This document shows positions 43,775-53,283 of a stretch of DNA of 64,000 bases, one piece after another (positions within the stretch are counted from its first letter, which is position 1; each line of letters starts with the position of its first letter). Both the position numbers and the translations under genes were made by a program. The notes beneath the pieces are model-generated. The model had not been told where the DNA came from. It made no database searches and saw nothing but the letters and a program-made list of their open reading frames with translations. Source of the DNA: Sinorhizobium shofinae (GTDB taxonomy: Bacteria > Pseudomonadota > Alphaproteobacteria > Rhizobiales > Rhizobiaceae); assembly GCA_001704765.1 (NCBI GenBank), contig MBFK01000059.1, positions 62,288-126,287 of the forward strand. The letters are read 5' to 3'.

Positions 43775-45007
43775 ATGACCGATACCGTCACCGACCGTTT
43801 CTTACGCTACGTCGTCATCGACACCCAGTCGGACCCCAAGTCGCCGGCGCAGCCATCCACCGAAAAACAGAAGAATCTAGGCCGTTTGCTGGTTGAGGAG
43901 CTGCTGGCGATCGGCCTCGCCGACGCCCATCTCGACGAGCACGGCTACGTCTATGCGACCATTCCCTCGAACGTCGACAAGCCGGTGCCGGTGATCTGCT
44001 TCTGCTCGCACATGGACACGGCGCCCGACTTCACCGGGACGAACGTCAAGCCGCAGATCGTCCGCAACCATGCCGGCGGCGATATCCGGCTTGCGGGCGA
44101 TCCGCAGCAGATCATCCGCGTCAGCGACAATCCGGCGCTTGCCGACCAGATCGGCAACGACATCATCACGACCGACGGCACGACGCTGCTCGGTGCCGAC
44201 GACAAGGCTGGTCTCGCCGAGATCGTCACGGCCGCTCAACGCCTCATCGACAATCCGGACATCCGACACGGAACGATCAAGCTTCTCTTCACGCCCGACG
44301 AGGAGATCGGCCGCGGCGTCGACAAGGCGGACCTTGCAAAGCTCGGCGCGGCGTTCGCCTACACGATCGACGGCGAGACGGCCGGCCATATCGAGGATGA
44401 GACCTTCTCGGCCGACAGCGTCGATATCACCATCCACGGCGTCGCCATCCATCCGGGCTTCGCCAAGGGCAAGATGGAAAACGCCATCAAGATCGCCGCG
44501 GCGATCGTCGAACGGTTGCCGAAGGACATGTCGCCGGAGACGACGGCTGGCCGCGAGGGCTTCGTCCATCCGACCGGCCTGACCGGTTCGATGGAAAAGG
44601 CCACCTTGAGCTTCATCGTCCGCGACTTCGACGAAGCTGGCCTCGCCGCCAAGGAAGCGATGCTCGACAAGCTGGTGCGGCGTGTCATCGAGGACTATCC
44701 CGGCTCCGGATGCAGCTTCGAAGTCAAGGAGCAATATCGCAACATGAAGGCGATCCTCGATCGCCACCCTGAGATCGTCGAGAATGCCATGGAGGCGATC
44801 CGGCGCGCCGGCATGACGCCGGTTCGCGGCAGCATCCGCGGCGGCACCGACGGGTCGCGGCTGTCCTTCATGGGCCTGCCATCCGCCAACCTCTTCGCCG
44901 GCGGTCATGCCTTCCACTCGCCGCTCGAATGGATCAGCCGGCAGGATATGGAGAGGGCGGTGAACACGATCGTCGAACTGGTAAAGGTCTGGGAGGAGCG
45001 GAGCTAG
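43775..45007 (+). CDS. pepT: Peptidase T (tripeptide aminopeptidase)
   Basis: A 410-residue M20-family metallopeptidase: CFCSHMDTAPDFTGTNVKPQ (metal His/Asp), GTTLLGADDKAGLAEIVTA, TPDEEIGRGVD (catalytic and metal Glu), TDGSRLSFMGLPSANLFAGG and a late GHAFHSPLEW His. PepT cleaves the N-terminal residue of tripeptides in the cytoplasm. ATG 43775; the stop overlaps the end of the vapC relic on the other strand (convergent). Length matches PepT of enterics. Confidence 0.93.
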   Translation: MTDTVTDRFLRYVVIDTQSDPKSPAQPSTEKQKNLGRLLVEELLAIGLADAHLDEHGYVYATIPSNVDKPVPVICFCSHMDTAPDFTGTNVKPQIVRNHAGGDIRLAGDPQQIIRVSDNPALADQIGNDIITTDGTTLLGADDKAGLAEIVTAAQRLIDNPDIRHGTIKLLFTPDEEIGRGVDKADLAKLGAAFAYTIDGETAGHIEDETFSADSVDITIHGVAIHPGFAKGKMENAIKIAAAIVERLPKDMSPETTAGREGFVHPTGLTGSMEKATLSFIVRDFDEAGLAAKEAMLDKLVRRVIEDYPGSGCSFEVKEQYRNMKAILDRHPEIVENAMEAIRRAGMTPVRGSIRGGTDGSRLSFMGLPSANLFAGGHAFHSPLEWISRQDMERAVNTIVELVKVWEERS

Positions 45008-45377
45008 GAAGCCGGCGCTATCAGCGTAAGTGATGGGAAATAGGTGCGGTAACGGCTGGTATCACGGGTCAACAACGGGAGTTGGCCGACTGCAGCGTGA
45101 GCGCCGATGAAGAAGTCCGGCAAGACGCCGCTCCTGGATCCCCCTGACCGGCGATGCTGCGTGAAGACCTTTCCAGCGAGGAAAAGTGCGGCGCGTGGAG
45201 TTGCAGCGAGTTCCAGTCCCGCCTCATTCAGGAAAGTCTCAAGCTGCTCTATACGGTCATACCGAACTGCAAGCTCCGCATAGACAGTGTCGTTGATCAA
45301 CAGAAGCCCTTCGAGACTCGCCAGTGCGGATCGTCGGTGACAACGTCCAGAAGTACATTGGTGTCCACCAGCGTCAT
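45004..45377 (-). pseudogene. vapC: VapC-like PIN toxin, frameshifted
   Basis: The start reads MTLVDTNVLLDVVTDDPHW and then hits a stop in frame; a second frame continues SLEGLLLINDTVYAELAVRY to the C-terminus with GVLPDFFIGAHAAV and LLTRDTSRYRTYFP. Both halves are clearly one PIN-domain RNase (acidic residues D5, E in YAEL, D in LPDF, D in TRDT). Total span is 374 bases, one short of a whole frame after codon 19, near 45320. ATG 45377 overlaps the ideal end of vapB, the usual toxin-antitoxin coupling. Confidence 0.8.
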
Positions 45378-45606
45378 GCTTCGCCGCGCGTCAGCGCCAT
45401 AATGGCATCCGTGCTGAGTCCCTTCCCGGCGTGACCTCGCAACCGGGCAAACCGGCTTTTGGCCGTTTCTTATCGGCCAGGACGAGCACGATGCTGCCGT
45501 CCGCCGAGCGGCGGAACTCAACCTTGCTGCCGGGCCCGATTCCCATCAGGTCGCGGACCTGTTTGGGAATCGTGACCTGACCCTTTGCGGTGACCGTGGT
45601 TGCCAT
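45374..45606 (-). pseudogene. vapB: VapB-like AbrB antitoxin, frameshifted near its end
   Basis: ATG 45606 with GAGGAAC upstream gives MATTVTAKGQVTIPKQVRDL and an AbrB/SpoVT DNA-binding fold. As read, the frame runs to a stop at 45391 with an odd tail. The last 80 bases in another frame read KSRFARLRGHAGKGLSTDAI then MALTRGEA and end at a TGA overlapping the vapC ATG, the standard ending of this antitoxin family. A one-base deletion near 45450 in a CCAAAAGCC stretch explains this. Real decay or sequencing error cannot be told apart here. Confidence 0.7.
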
Positions 45607-45711
45607 TTGCGTTCCTCGGTAATACTCTATCTTGTAGTAGGTATTACTTGCGAGGTTGCATTTCACGCTCAGGGATTGCAAGTCTGCGCGCGGACCTCCC
45701 TCCCCCCTCTC

Positions 45712-47673
45712 TCAATGCTCGTTCACATGCGTGCCATGCGCATGGATGATCGCCTGCGCTTCCTTGCCGTAGAGCTCTTCGAAATGATCGAAGCTCTTTG
45801 CAAAGTAGCCGATGCCCTGCGTCGCTGATCTCAGCGACCGGGCCAACTCCTCAAGCGCGCTGCCGGGGATGAGGGCGCGGAAGATGTCCCATCCCTTCGC
45901 CGCCTCGTCGCGGTCGAAGCCGAGGACCTGGCCCTTGAGGGTCGAGACGACCGGCACGAGCGCGCCGGAATAGATCGACGGCACATGGATCTCCACCCGG
46001 AAGATCGGCTGCAGCAGCACGGAGGCGGCCTGCGAAAGCGCCTGCCGCACCCCGAGCTTTCCGGCCGTCCTGAAGGCATATTCCGAACTGTCGACGGAAT
46101 GGTGCTGGCCGTCGGTCAGCAGGACGCCGACATCGATCGCCTTGAATCCAAGCGGGCCCTTGTCCATCGCTTCGCGGGCACCGGCTTCGACTGCCGGTAT
46201 GAAATTACGCGGCACCGCACCGCCCTTGACGGTTTCGGCAAAGGAGAACCCCTCGCCGCGTCCATTCGGATGGACGCTCAACTTGACGTCCGCGAACTGC
46301 CCGGCTCCGCCGGTCTGCTTGCGGTGGCGGTAATGAACCTCCGCCGACTTCGAGATGGTCTCCCGATAGACCGGGCTCGGCAGCCGCTCGCTGACCTCCA
46401 CATGGAAGACATCGGAAAGCGTCCGGCAGATGTCGCGCAGGTGCACTGGACCTTGGACGGTGACCAGCTGCGCGCCGGTGCCCTCCTCCTGCATGACCTT
46501 CAGGCCGCGATCGGTTTCGGCGAGTTTCCCCAGCGTTTCGGAGAGCTTGTTCTCGTCGCGCTCGCTTTCCGGCACCAGGATCCGCTCGAGGATCGGTGTC
46601 GGCGGTGTCGTCCACTCCGGCGGCGCGACCGTCGCATGGGGGGTCAGCAGGGCAGGAACGGTCAGGTGATCCGATTTCACCGCCGCGAAAATCTGTCCGG
46701 CCACGGTGATGCCGCTCGCCATCGCCCGACCACTCGCCGGGTCCTGGAGCGCGCCGAGGCCGGCGCCGCCGAGCACCGCCCCCTGCTTCACGCCGTTCTG
46801 AACCGCGCGGGCGACAACCGTCTTGCCGACACTTTGCCGGTGGTAGGCGTGAAAGCTGACGGCCGTGAGCGTTGCCTCGTCGATGCCGGCGGCTACGGCC
46901 AGGCGCTTGCGCAGCGCATCGACGCGCGGCGCCTCGTGGCGCAGCGCCTTCATCAGCCGCATGATGCCGTTGCTGTGGCTCGCCGCGCCGAGCAGCACCG
47001 GGATGATCTTGTTCTCGTTCAGAACCCGGGTGGAGATCGCGTAGATGGTGTCGCTCGCCGGCTCGCGGTCCTCGATCAGTTCCTCCAGCAGCCAGTCGTC
47101 GAACTCCGAAAGATGCTCGAGCAGTTCGGTACGCGCCTCGTGTTCGCGCTCGATCGTGCTCTCGGGTATCTCGAAGAGCGAAGATGTCTGGCCTTCGCGA
47201 TAGCGCCAGGCGCGCTCCGAAATGAGGTCGCAACTGCCGATTATCTTGTCGCCGTCGCGGATCGGGATTTGACGCAGAACCAGCGGACGGCTGCAATAGT
47301 CCTGCAGCGCGGCGACGACGTCCCGCAGCCGGCCGCGCGGTTCATCCATGCGGTTGACGAAGAGGATGCAGGGCGTGCCCGAGGCCTCGATCACCCGCAG
47401 ATAGGGGGCGGCGAGCACCGCTTCGTCGACCACAGGCGAAACGCAAAGGACGCAGGCGTCGCTCGCCAGCAACGCGTCCTGCGCATGGGCAAGCGCCTCG
47501 TTGTTGCCCGGCACATCGAGAGTACACCAGGCCTCGCCGCCAAAATCGAATTCAGTGACACATAAACCGTATGGGGAAACTGACTTTTTCGGCTCGCCTT
47601 CCAGCGAGCCCAACCTTTCCACGAGCGTGGATTTTCCGATCTGCGAAGGACCGAGTACAGTAAAGCAGCGCAT
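45712..47673 (-). CDS. Elongation factor G-like GTPase
   Basis: A 653-residue translational-GTPase-like protein in EF-G domain order: G domain with P-loop GPSQIGKST (about 8-16) and FVNRMD in place of NKxD, then domain II, III, IV and V (CHTVxxG-like domain IV reads HYRHRKQTGGAGQFADVKLS; domain V VVSTLKGQVLGFDRDE). The DxPG motif is LDVPGNNEAL. This is the EF-G-like paralogue group found in alphaproteobacteria, distinct from FusA; its function is not established. ATG 47673 follows GGGAGGAAC; an upstream in-frame start at 47823 lacks a site. Confidence 0.85.
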   Translation of the reverse strand: MRCFTVLGPSQIGKSTLVERLGSLEGEPKKSVSPYGLCVTEFDFGGEAWCTLDVPGNNEALAHAQDALLASDACVLCVSPVVDEAVLAAPYLRVIEASGTPCILFVNRMDEPRGRLRDVVAALQDYCSRPLVLRQIPIRDGDKIIGSCDLISERAWRYREGQTSSLFEIPESTIEREHEARTELLEHLSEFDDWLLEELIEDREPASDTIYAISTRVLNENKIIPVLLGAASHSNGIMRLMKALRHEAPRVDALRKRLAVAAGIDEATLTAVSFHAYHRQSVGKTVVARAVQNGVKQGAVLGGAGLGALQDPASGRAMASGITVAGQIFAAVKSDHLTVPALLTPHATVAPPEWTTPPTPILERILVPESERDENKLSETLGKLAETDRGLKVMQEEGTGAQLVTVQGPVHLRDICRTLSDVFHVEVSERLPSPVYRETISKSAEVHYRHRKQTGGAGQFADVKLSVHPNGRGEGFSFAETVKGGAVPRNFIPAVEAGAREAMDKGPLGFKAIDVGVLLTDGQHHSVDSSEYAFRTAGKLGVRQALSQAASVLLQPIFRVEIHVPSIYSGALVPVVSTLKGQVLGFDRDEAAKGWDIFRALIPGSALEELARSLRSATQGIGYFAKSFDHFEELYGKEAQAIIHAHGTHVNEH

Positions 47674-47800
47674 CCGCGTTCCTCCCTCTGCCAGGATGAC
47701 ACTCTTAGGAAGATAGGATGCCCCTCTCAGAGGCAAAGTACCAGAGATTGCTGTTTTTTCTTGCACGGGCGACGGAGATCGGACGACCGAGGCGCAGCAG

Positions 47801-49416
47801 TTATGAAAGCTGCGCTTGAGCAAGATGTGCGCCGAGCCTCAGCGCCAGGGCGACGGCCGGAAGCGTCGGATTGGCTTGGCCTCCGGTAGAAAATACCGCA
47901 CTGCCCGCGACATAGAGATTGGCGACGTCGTGAACGCGGCAATCGGCATTGACGACGCCGTAGCGCGGGTCGCTCGACATGCGCGTCAGGCCGATCTGGT
48001 GATACCCGTCGAAAGCCTGTCCATGGACGGCTTCGCGGCGCTCCGGCGCCTCGTGCAGATAGGCGAGCTTTCCTATGCCGTTCTCGCACAGCCAATGGTC
48101 CAGAAGCTGGTGAGAGCGGACGACGGAAGAGACGTCTTCGTCATCGACGAGATAATTCACCTTGAGCGCCGGGAGATAGGCATTCGACGGCCTTTCGTCG
48201 AGGTAGACCGGGCTTTCCGGGATCGGCCTCTGCTCGGCGTGATAGCGCAGCAGATAGCGGCCTTTTGGACTGGGTACCGTCCGCCGTCCGGGGAGCCGGC
48301 TGCCGATAAGATTGCTGGCCGAGCTGGCGAAATCCCGGAAGAGCGCCGGATCGCTTCGCAGATTTCGAAGATGCTCGCGATAACCATGCTGCCGGCCCTT
48401 TGCCGTCTTCGGCGCCCGCCCCTCGGAGAGCATGCCGTAGAGCCCGGAGATTGCCAGGGGCAGATAGAGAGCGGAAAGGGGCCCGATCCGTGAGCGGCAT
48501 CGGCGATCGACAGAGCATCCAGCCAGAAGGCGGCATTGAGCAATCGGCTGTCGTGCTGCGCGCTGGCGCTGATCTGCAACCGGCGACGAAAATGTTTCCC
48601 TTGCCTATCCTTTTGGAATAAAAGAGCTTTTTCGACTTTTCTGTCGACGAATTCGACGACGGATATGTGGCCGGTGACATGCCCTTGATAGAAGCGGCCG
48701 AGCGCGCCTTGCGGCCCGCCGAATTTTGCCGGCCAGTGGCGTTGGGCGGCGAGCAGCAATCGCGCATTTTCCAGTCCGCCGCCGGCAAGCACATACGTCT
48801 TCGCCCGGACCGGGAGCGTGCGGCCCTGTCGACGGACCGTGAGGCTTTCGACCTCGAGACCCTCCGGCTCCAGCTCGATGCCAGAAACGGTGGCTTCGCT
48901 GAGCAGCGTTATCCGGTTCGAAGCGCGCAGATGCGCCCTGTACAATGGACCGAGCGCAGGCTTGGCGCTCCAGCGCTCGATCGTCTCGGTCATGTCGTCA
49001 CCGCCATGAATATCCTTTCCGTCGGGAGGAGCGGCACCGCAATTCAGGAACGCAAAGGCGGCGGCATAGTAATCGCGCAAGTCGGAATGTCTCATCGGCC
49101 AGCCGGAATGCGGCACATGCGCCCGTTCCGCAAAGTCGAGATCGTCGAATTCCACGCATCGGCCGCCCCATAGCGCCGATGTACCGCCCAGGCCGTGGCT
49201 GGTCATGCCGGCGGTCGCGTGGTGCGCGTTTGTGTAGTCGATTGGTCCGAAGTTGTCGCTGACGTTCGAGGGGCCGTCCAGGGTGCCGGCCTCGAGGAGG
49301 AGAACGCGCAGTGCCCGCTCCTCGCAGGACAAGGCGAGAGCGAGGCCGACGGGCCCAGCGCCAACGATGCACACATCCGCCATTGGCAGATCTGCAACTG
49401 CGCTGGTTGGGATCAT
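47801..49416 (-). pseudogene. GMC-family oxidoreductase, frameshifted
   Basis: Starts ATG 49416 after GGGGAGGGGG: MIPTSAVADLPMADVCIVGA, FAD-binding GAGPVG, HGLGGTSALWGGRC. Near 48480 the frame changes within GGGCCCC; the second frame continues LSALYLPLAISGLYGMLSEG to the C-terminus with GYHQIGLTRM, NLYVAGSAVFSTGGQANPTL (FAD-end motif). The span of 1616 bases is one base short of whole codons. Without the shift it would be a full-length GMC oxidoreductase of about 540 residues. Substrate unknown. Confidence 0.75.
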
Positions 49417-49555
49417 ACCTGGCCCCCTCCCCACAGCCTCAAGAGCCGATTGCACGGCCGTAAATTAGCATAATATCATATACGCAAGCGACCTGCGGCG
49501 CTTTCATCCTTTGAACGACGCGATCTGAAAATGGAGGGTGGCTCAAGCCTGCGAA

Positions 49556-50326
49556 TTAACCGTTCGCGCCGGGTGCGAATTCGGCGACGAGTTCGTGCCG
49601 ATCGCCGGGATAGGTGAGCCGCACGCTGGTGACAGGCGCGCCGCCGCTCCAGGTCCGCCGCTCGATCACCAGACAGGGGGCGCCAATCGCTATGTCGAGC
49701 GCCTGTGCCGCCTGGCGGCTTGCCGCCACGGCCCGGATCCGATGCTCGGCGGTGCTCCAGGGGATCTGGCCGAGCAGCCATGAGCCCGGCGCGACCGCGT
49801 CGAATGGCTCCGTTTCGGCCTCCGGCACTGCCGCAAGGCTGATCAGCCGCTCTTCGAGACAAAAGGGTCGGCCGCTGGCGAAATGCCGGCAGGTGATTTC
49901 GAGCAGGCGCCCCGAGCCCGGCAGGTCGATCCGCGCCGAATCGCCGGTCTTGACCTTGCGCAGCAGGCGTTCGTCGAGGCGGTAGCCATAATCGAGACCG
50001 AGCGATTCGACCTCGAGCTTGACGTCATGGATCTCCATGACCGCCGACTGGACGTGCGGAAAGGTGACGTAGCTGCCGGATTTGCGCCGGCGCTCGATCA
50101 GGCCGCGCTTGACGAGATCGCCGATCGCCTTGTTCACGGTCATCCGCGAACAACCATATTGCTCCGTCAGCTCATGCTCGAACGGAATCCGGTGCCCCGG
50201 CGGCCAGAGGCCCGAGAGGATATTCCCCTCGACGTCGTTCAGGATCCTCTGGTGCAGCGATAACTGCTCGGAGCGGTCTCTGTCTTCTGTAGGATGATCG
50301 TTGGGAATGGCCGGGCCCTCGCTAAT
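49556..50326 (-). CDS. HutC-family GntR regulator with no standard start codon
   Basis: A C-terminal UTRA effector domain (PGSWLLGQIPWSTAEHRIRA, VIERRTWSGGAPVTSVRLTY) is preceded by a GntR winged helix (LHQRILNDVEGNILSGLWPP, IPFEHELTEQYGCSRMTVNK). The first ATG (50143) lies inside the winged helix, so it cannot be the true start. The frame is open back to a stop at 50369-50371, but contains no ATG, GTG or TTG; ATT 50326 gives a 256-residue product of normal family length. The stop coincides with the edge of the adjacent intergenic repeat (50374-50474). HutC usually represses histidine utilisation; no hut genes are in view. Confidence 0.7.
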   Translation of the reverse strand: MSEGPAIPNDHPTEDRDRSEQLSLHQRILNDVEGNILSGLWPPGHRIPFEHELTEQYGCSRMTVNKAIGDLVKRGLIERRRKSGSYVTFPHVQSAVMEIHDVKLEVESLGLDYGYRLDERLLRKVKTGDSARIDLPGSGRLLEITCRHFASGRPFCLEERLISLAAVPEAETEPFDAVAPGSWLLGQIPWSTAEHRIRAVAASRQAAQALDIAIGAPCLVIERRTWSGGAPVTSVRLTYPGDRHELVAEFAPGANG

Positions 50327-50373
50327 ACCAGCCCCGCACCTTAGCGATTTCCGTCGCTGGCAACAGCCCTACT

Positions 50374-50474
50374 GCATGTTTCCTTAAATCGGAGCCTATT
50401 TTAGGAAAGAACATGCAGCAATTCAAAGTGCTACAGCGGCCTTTGTGCGCCTGAAAAGACGCACGGCGCTGCAG
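50374..50474. repeat. Rhizobial intergenic repeat, copy 4 (complete)
   Basis: Left arm GCATGTTTCCTTAAATCGGA, centre ATGCAGCAATTCAAAGTGCT then ACAGCGGCCTTTGTGCGCCT, and right arm AAAAGACGCACGGCGCTGCA. Abuts the region upstream of the HutC gene and may contain or replace its original 5' end. Confidence 0.75.
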
Positions 50475-50545
50475 TGCCTCGGCCATCCCGTTTTCCACGA
50501 CGGCAGTTTCCCGCGTAGAAGCAGCCAGCTGGCCTTGTTAGTCGC

Positions 50546-50725
50546 CTAATAAAACAGGTGCCAGGGCGCCACGAAGGCGCGTGCCCAAGGCTGCTCGCAT
50601 TCGGGCTCGCGATCCTGCGTGGCTTCGCGATCAGTGGATGCGGTCTTTGCCGCTTCCTTAAGGGTGCGGGGCTTCGGCGCCGGCGGTACGAAATAGCCAA
50701 GGGTCATTCCACCAAGATAGAACAT
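50546..50725 (-). CDS. Small hypothetical protein (59 aa)
   Basis: ATG 50725 with AGAGGCGGC directly upstream encodes MFYLGGMTLGYFVPPAPKPR followed by a polar tail ending in an aromatic WHLFY. No homologue recognised. The ribosome-binding site and start context are good and codon use resembles neighbouring genes, but the protein is short; it could be chance. It lies between the repeat and the first parS-like site upstream of repABC. Confidence 0.45.
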   Translation of the reverse strand: MFYLGGMTLGYFVPPAPKPRTLKEAAKTASTDREATQDREPECEQPWARAFVAPWHLFY

Positions 50726-50880
50726 GCCGCCTCTTTGTCTGACCTGTCTCGGACACAATCCTGCCAAAATGAAGGCCGCTGTCAATAGTCTACTAATTTG
50801 TGATCTATCTTGGGGATCGGGGCGTGGTCGGTGCCGCGCCTGAACGCGCGGATCACGGCAATCCCAAATAGCGGCGCGCT

Positions 50881-50896
50881 GTTGTCCGCGGACAAC
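50881..50896. promoter_or_regulatory. parS-like palindrome 1 (upstream of repA)
   Basis: Perfect 16-bp palindrome GTTGTCCGCGGACAAC, fitting the RepB/parS consensus GTTNNCNGCNGNNAAC of repABC plasmids. Lies 168 bases before repA. Confidence 0.8.
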
Positions 50897-50908
50897 CCCT
50901 CGACTGAA

Positions 50909-50924
50909 GTTGTCCGCGGCCAAC
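50909..50924. promoter_or_regulatory. parS-like palindrome 2 (upstream of repA)
   Basis: GTTGTCCGCGGCCAAC, fitting the same consensus with one mismatch between the half-sites. Centre is 28 bases from the first site, which allows cooperative RepB binding and may also autoregulate repA. Confidence 0.75.
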
Positions 50925-51063
50925 TTTGAACAGCGATGCAACCCTGCCGCCGCACAGCAAAGGGGCCTCTTGCTAAGCGTTTGTCAATCGACAGCGAATC
51001 GGCGCATAGTCCAACTGCGCAGTTTCGCTCCTATTGCCGATTTTTGCGCAGTTATCGGAGATT

Positions 51064-52263
51064 ATGATGTTGCAACCGAGAGTCCAGAGCGTCGATGAGC
51101 AGGAGCATTTGCCCTCCCTGCTGGCTGCCGACGCTCAGGAACTTGCTCATCAACTGCAGGAACACCAGAAGAAAATCTTCTCGCCGACGGCACAGAAAAC
51201 CATGCGGCCCTTCAGCCCGGCGGAGGCAGCCGCCTTCATCGGAATCGGCGAAGGCTACCTACGCCAGATCGCCTCAGAAGGCCACGGCCCGCAGCCGCTG
51301 TCAAACGGCCGGCGCATGTATGCGGTCGAGGACATCGAGCGGATCCGTCGCGTCCTCGACGAGGGCAGCAAGACGGGCAAATACATCCCGCATCGCCGGC
51401 CAGGCGAAAAGCTGCAGGTCATTTCGGTGATGAACTTCAAGGGCGGTTCGGGCAAAACGACGACCGCGGCGCATTTGTCCCAATATCTTGCGCTGCGCGG
51501 CTATCGCGTTTTAGCGGTCGACCTCGATCCGCAGGCTTCGCTTTCGGCGCTTTTCGGCCATCAACCGGAACTCGACGTCGGCGAGGCCGAGACCCTTTAT
51601 GGCGCCATTCGCTATGAGGCTCCTCGCCCGATCGCCGACGTGGTGCGCTCGACCTATACGACCAATCTCCATTTGATCCCCGGCAATCTCGAATTGATGG
51701 AATTCGAGCACGAGACGCCGAAGGCCATGATCGGCGGTTCGGCGGAGACGCTGTTTTTCGCGCGGATCGGCGAGGTCCTTACCGAGATCGAGAGCTTCTA
51801 CGATATCGTCGTCATCGATTGCCCGCCGCAGCTCGGCTTCCTGACGATGTCGGCGCTTTGCGCCGCCACGTCGGTGCTCATCACCGTGCATCCGCAAATG
51901 CTCGACGTCATGTCGATGTCCCAGTTCCTGTCGATGACGAGCGAACTCATGGCCGTCGTCGAGAAGGCGGGCGGCCGCACCAGCTATGACTGGATGCGCT
52001 ACCTCGTGACGCGCTTCGAACCGAATGACGGTCCCCAGAGCCAGATGACCGGCTTCATGCGGGCGATTTTCGGCAACCGCATGCTGCACAATGCCATGGT
52101 GAAATCGACCGCCATCTCGGATGCCGGCGTCACGAAGCAGACGCTCTACGAGGTGGAACGGTCGCAATTCATCCGCGGCACCTACGACCGGGCGATGGAC
52201 TCCCTCTCGCTCGTCAATGCGGAGATCGAAGAGATGATCCGCAGCGTCTGGGGAAGGAAGTAA
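51064..52263 (+). CDS. repA: RepA, ParA-like partition ATPase
   Basis: A 399-residue partition ATPase: N-terminal winged-helix region (MRPFSPAEAAAFIGIGEGYL), Walker A-type deviant motif KGGSGKTTTAAHL, VDLDPQASLSALFG, and IVVIDCPPQLGFLTMSALCA. It segregates the replicon and represses repABC with RepB. ATG 51064 (or the adjacent 51067) follows a CGGAG site. The order repA-repB-repC and the spacing are standard. Confidence 0.96.
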   Translation: MMLQPRVQSVDEQEHLPSLLAADAQELAHQLQEHQKKIFSPTAQKTMRPFSPAEAAAFIGIGEGYLRQIASEGHGPQPLSNGRRMYAVEDIERIRRVLDEGSKTGKYIPHRRPGEKLQVISVMNFKGGSGKTTTAAHLSQYLALRGYRVLAVDLDPQASLSALFGHQPELDVGEAETLYGAIRYEAPRPIADVVRSTYTTNLHLIPGNLELMEFEHETPKAMIGGSAETLFFARIGEVLTEIESFYDIVVIDCPPQLGFLTMSALCAATSVLITVHPQMLDVMSMSQFLSMTSELMAVVEKAGGRTSYDWMRYLVTRFEPNDGPQSQMTGFMRAIFGNRMLHNAMVKSTAISDAGVTKQTLYEVERSQFIRGTYDRAMDSLSLVNAEIEEMIRSVWGRK

Positions 52264-52266
52264 TCG

Positions 52267-53271
52267 ATGGCCCGCAAGAACCTGATCGGCATCTCCGACA
52301 GCCCGGCCGCTCCGCTCGACGGGGAACGGCCGGCCGTCGAGCGCCCGATCGCCGGCCTTGCCCCGGGGCATCGAACCAATGCGCTGGTCGGCGGCATCAC
52401 CAAATCGCTGTCCAACATCACCCAGAAGGTCGAGCGGGCTGAGGAGCTGGAACGCCAGCTGGCGCAAGGCCACGCGATTGTCGAGCTCGAACCGTCGCTG
52501 GTCGACGCATCCTTCGTCATCGACCGGCTGGGCGTGACGCCCGAAGCGCAGGCCGCACTGGTCCAACAGATCCGGGACCACGGACAACAGGTGCCGATCC
52601 TGGTGCGACCGCACCCGGAGGCCGAGAACCGCTACCAGGTGGCTTACGGCCATAGGCGGCTGGCGGCGCTCCGCGAGATCGGCGGCAAGGTCAAGGCCGT
52701 CATTCGTGAGTTGAGCGACGAGCAGCTCGTGATCTCCCAGGGCCAGGAGAACAACGCCCGCACCGATCTCTCCTTCATCGAGCGCGCGCTGTTCGCGACT
52801 CGGCTGGAGGACCGCGACTTTTCGCGTGAAGCCATCATGTCGGCGATCGGTGTCGACAAAGCGGCACTGTCGAAGATGATCACCGTCGTGCGCCGTTTGC
52901 CCGTGGAAGTCATCGAGGCGATCGGTGCCGCACCGTCCTTCGGGCGCCGGCGCTGGGTGGAACTGGCCGACCGGCTTGAGAATGAGGGGCATCGCGCGAA
53001 GGCGCTCGCTCACATTCGGCAAAGCGCGTTTTCGGCAATGGACAGTGACCGGCGCTTCGAAAAGCTATTCGCCTTTCTGGCCGAGACCAAGGAGCGGGCC
53101 AGGACAGAGGCTTGGCTGGCACCCGATCGGACGCGCCCCGTGCGCATCCGCGACACCGATACGGAGACGACGCTTGCCTTCAGCAAGAAGGCGGCACCGG
53201 GCTTCGCAGAATTCGTGAGGCAGAGGCTCGACGCTCTGTACCTCGAATACCAACAGGAAACAGGAGATTAA
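52267..53271 (+). CDS. repB: RepB, ParB-like centromere-binding protein
   Basis: A 334-residue ParB-family protein: ParB/Srx domain (VPILVRPHPEAENRYQVAYG, HRRLAALREIGG), then ENNARTDLSFIERALFATRL with the following HTH (REAIMSAIGVDKAALSKMIT). It binds parS sites such as those at 50881 and 50909. Starts ATG 52267, 3 bases after repA. Confidence 0.96.
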   Translation: MARKNLIGISDSPAAPLDGERPAVERPIAGLAPGHRTNALVGGITKSLSNITQKVERAEELERQLAQGHAIVELEPSLVDASFVIDRLGVTPEAQAALVQQIRDHGQQVPILVRPHPEAENRYQVAYGHRRLAALREIGGKVKAVIRELSDEQLVISQGQENNARTDLSFIERALFATRLEDRDFSREAIMSAIGVDKAALSKMITVVRRLPVEVIEAIGAAPSFGRRRWVELADRLENEGHRAKALAHIRQSAFSAMDSDRRFEKLFAFLAETKERARTEAWLAPDRTRPVRIRDTDTETTLAFSKKAAPGFAEFVRQRLDALYLEYQQETGD

Positions 53272-53283
53272 GCAGAGCAAAAG

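Noticed and set aside
51511-53022. A 503-codon minus-strand frame opposite repA/repB.
   Set aside because: Composition rich in Asp, Arg, His and Gly; it covers two well-known genes and the frame ends at no recognisable domain.
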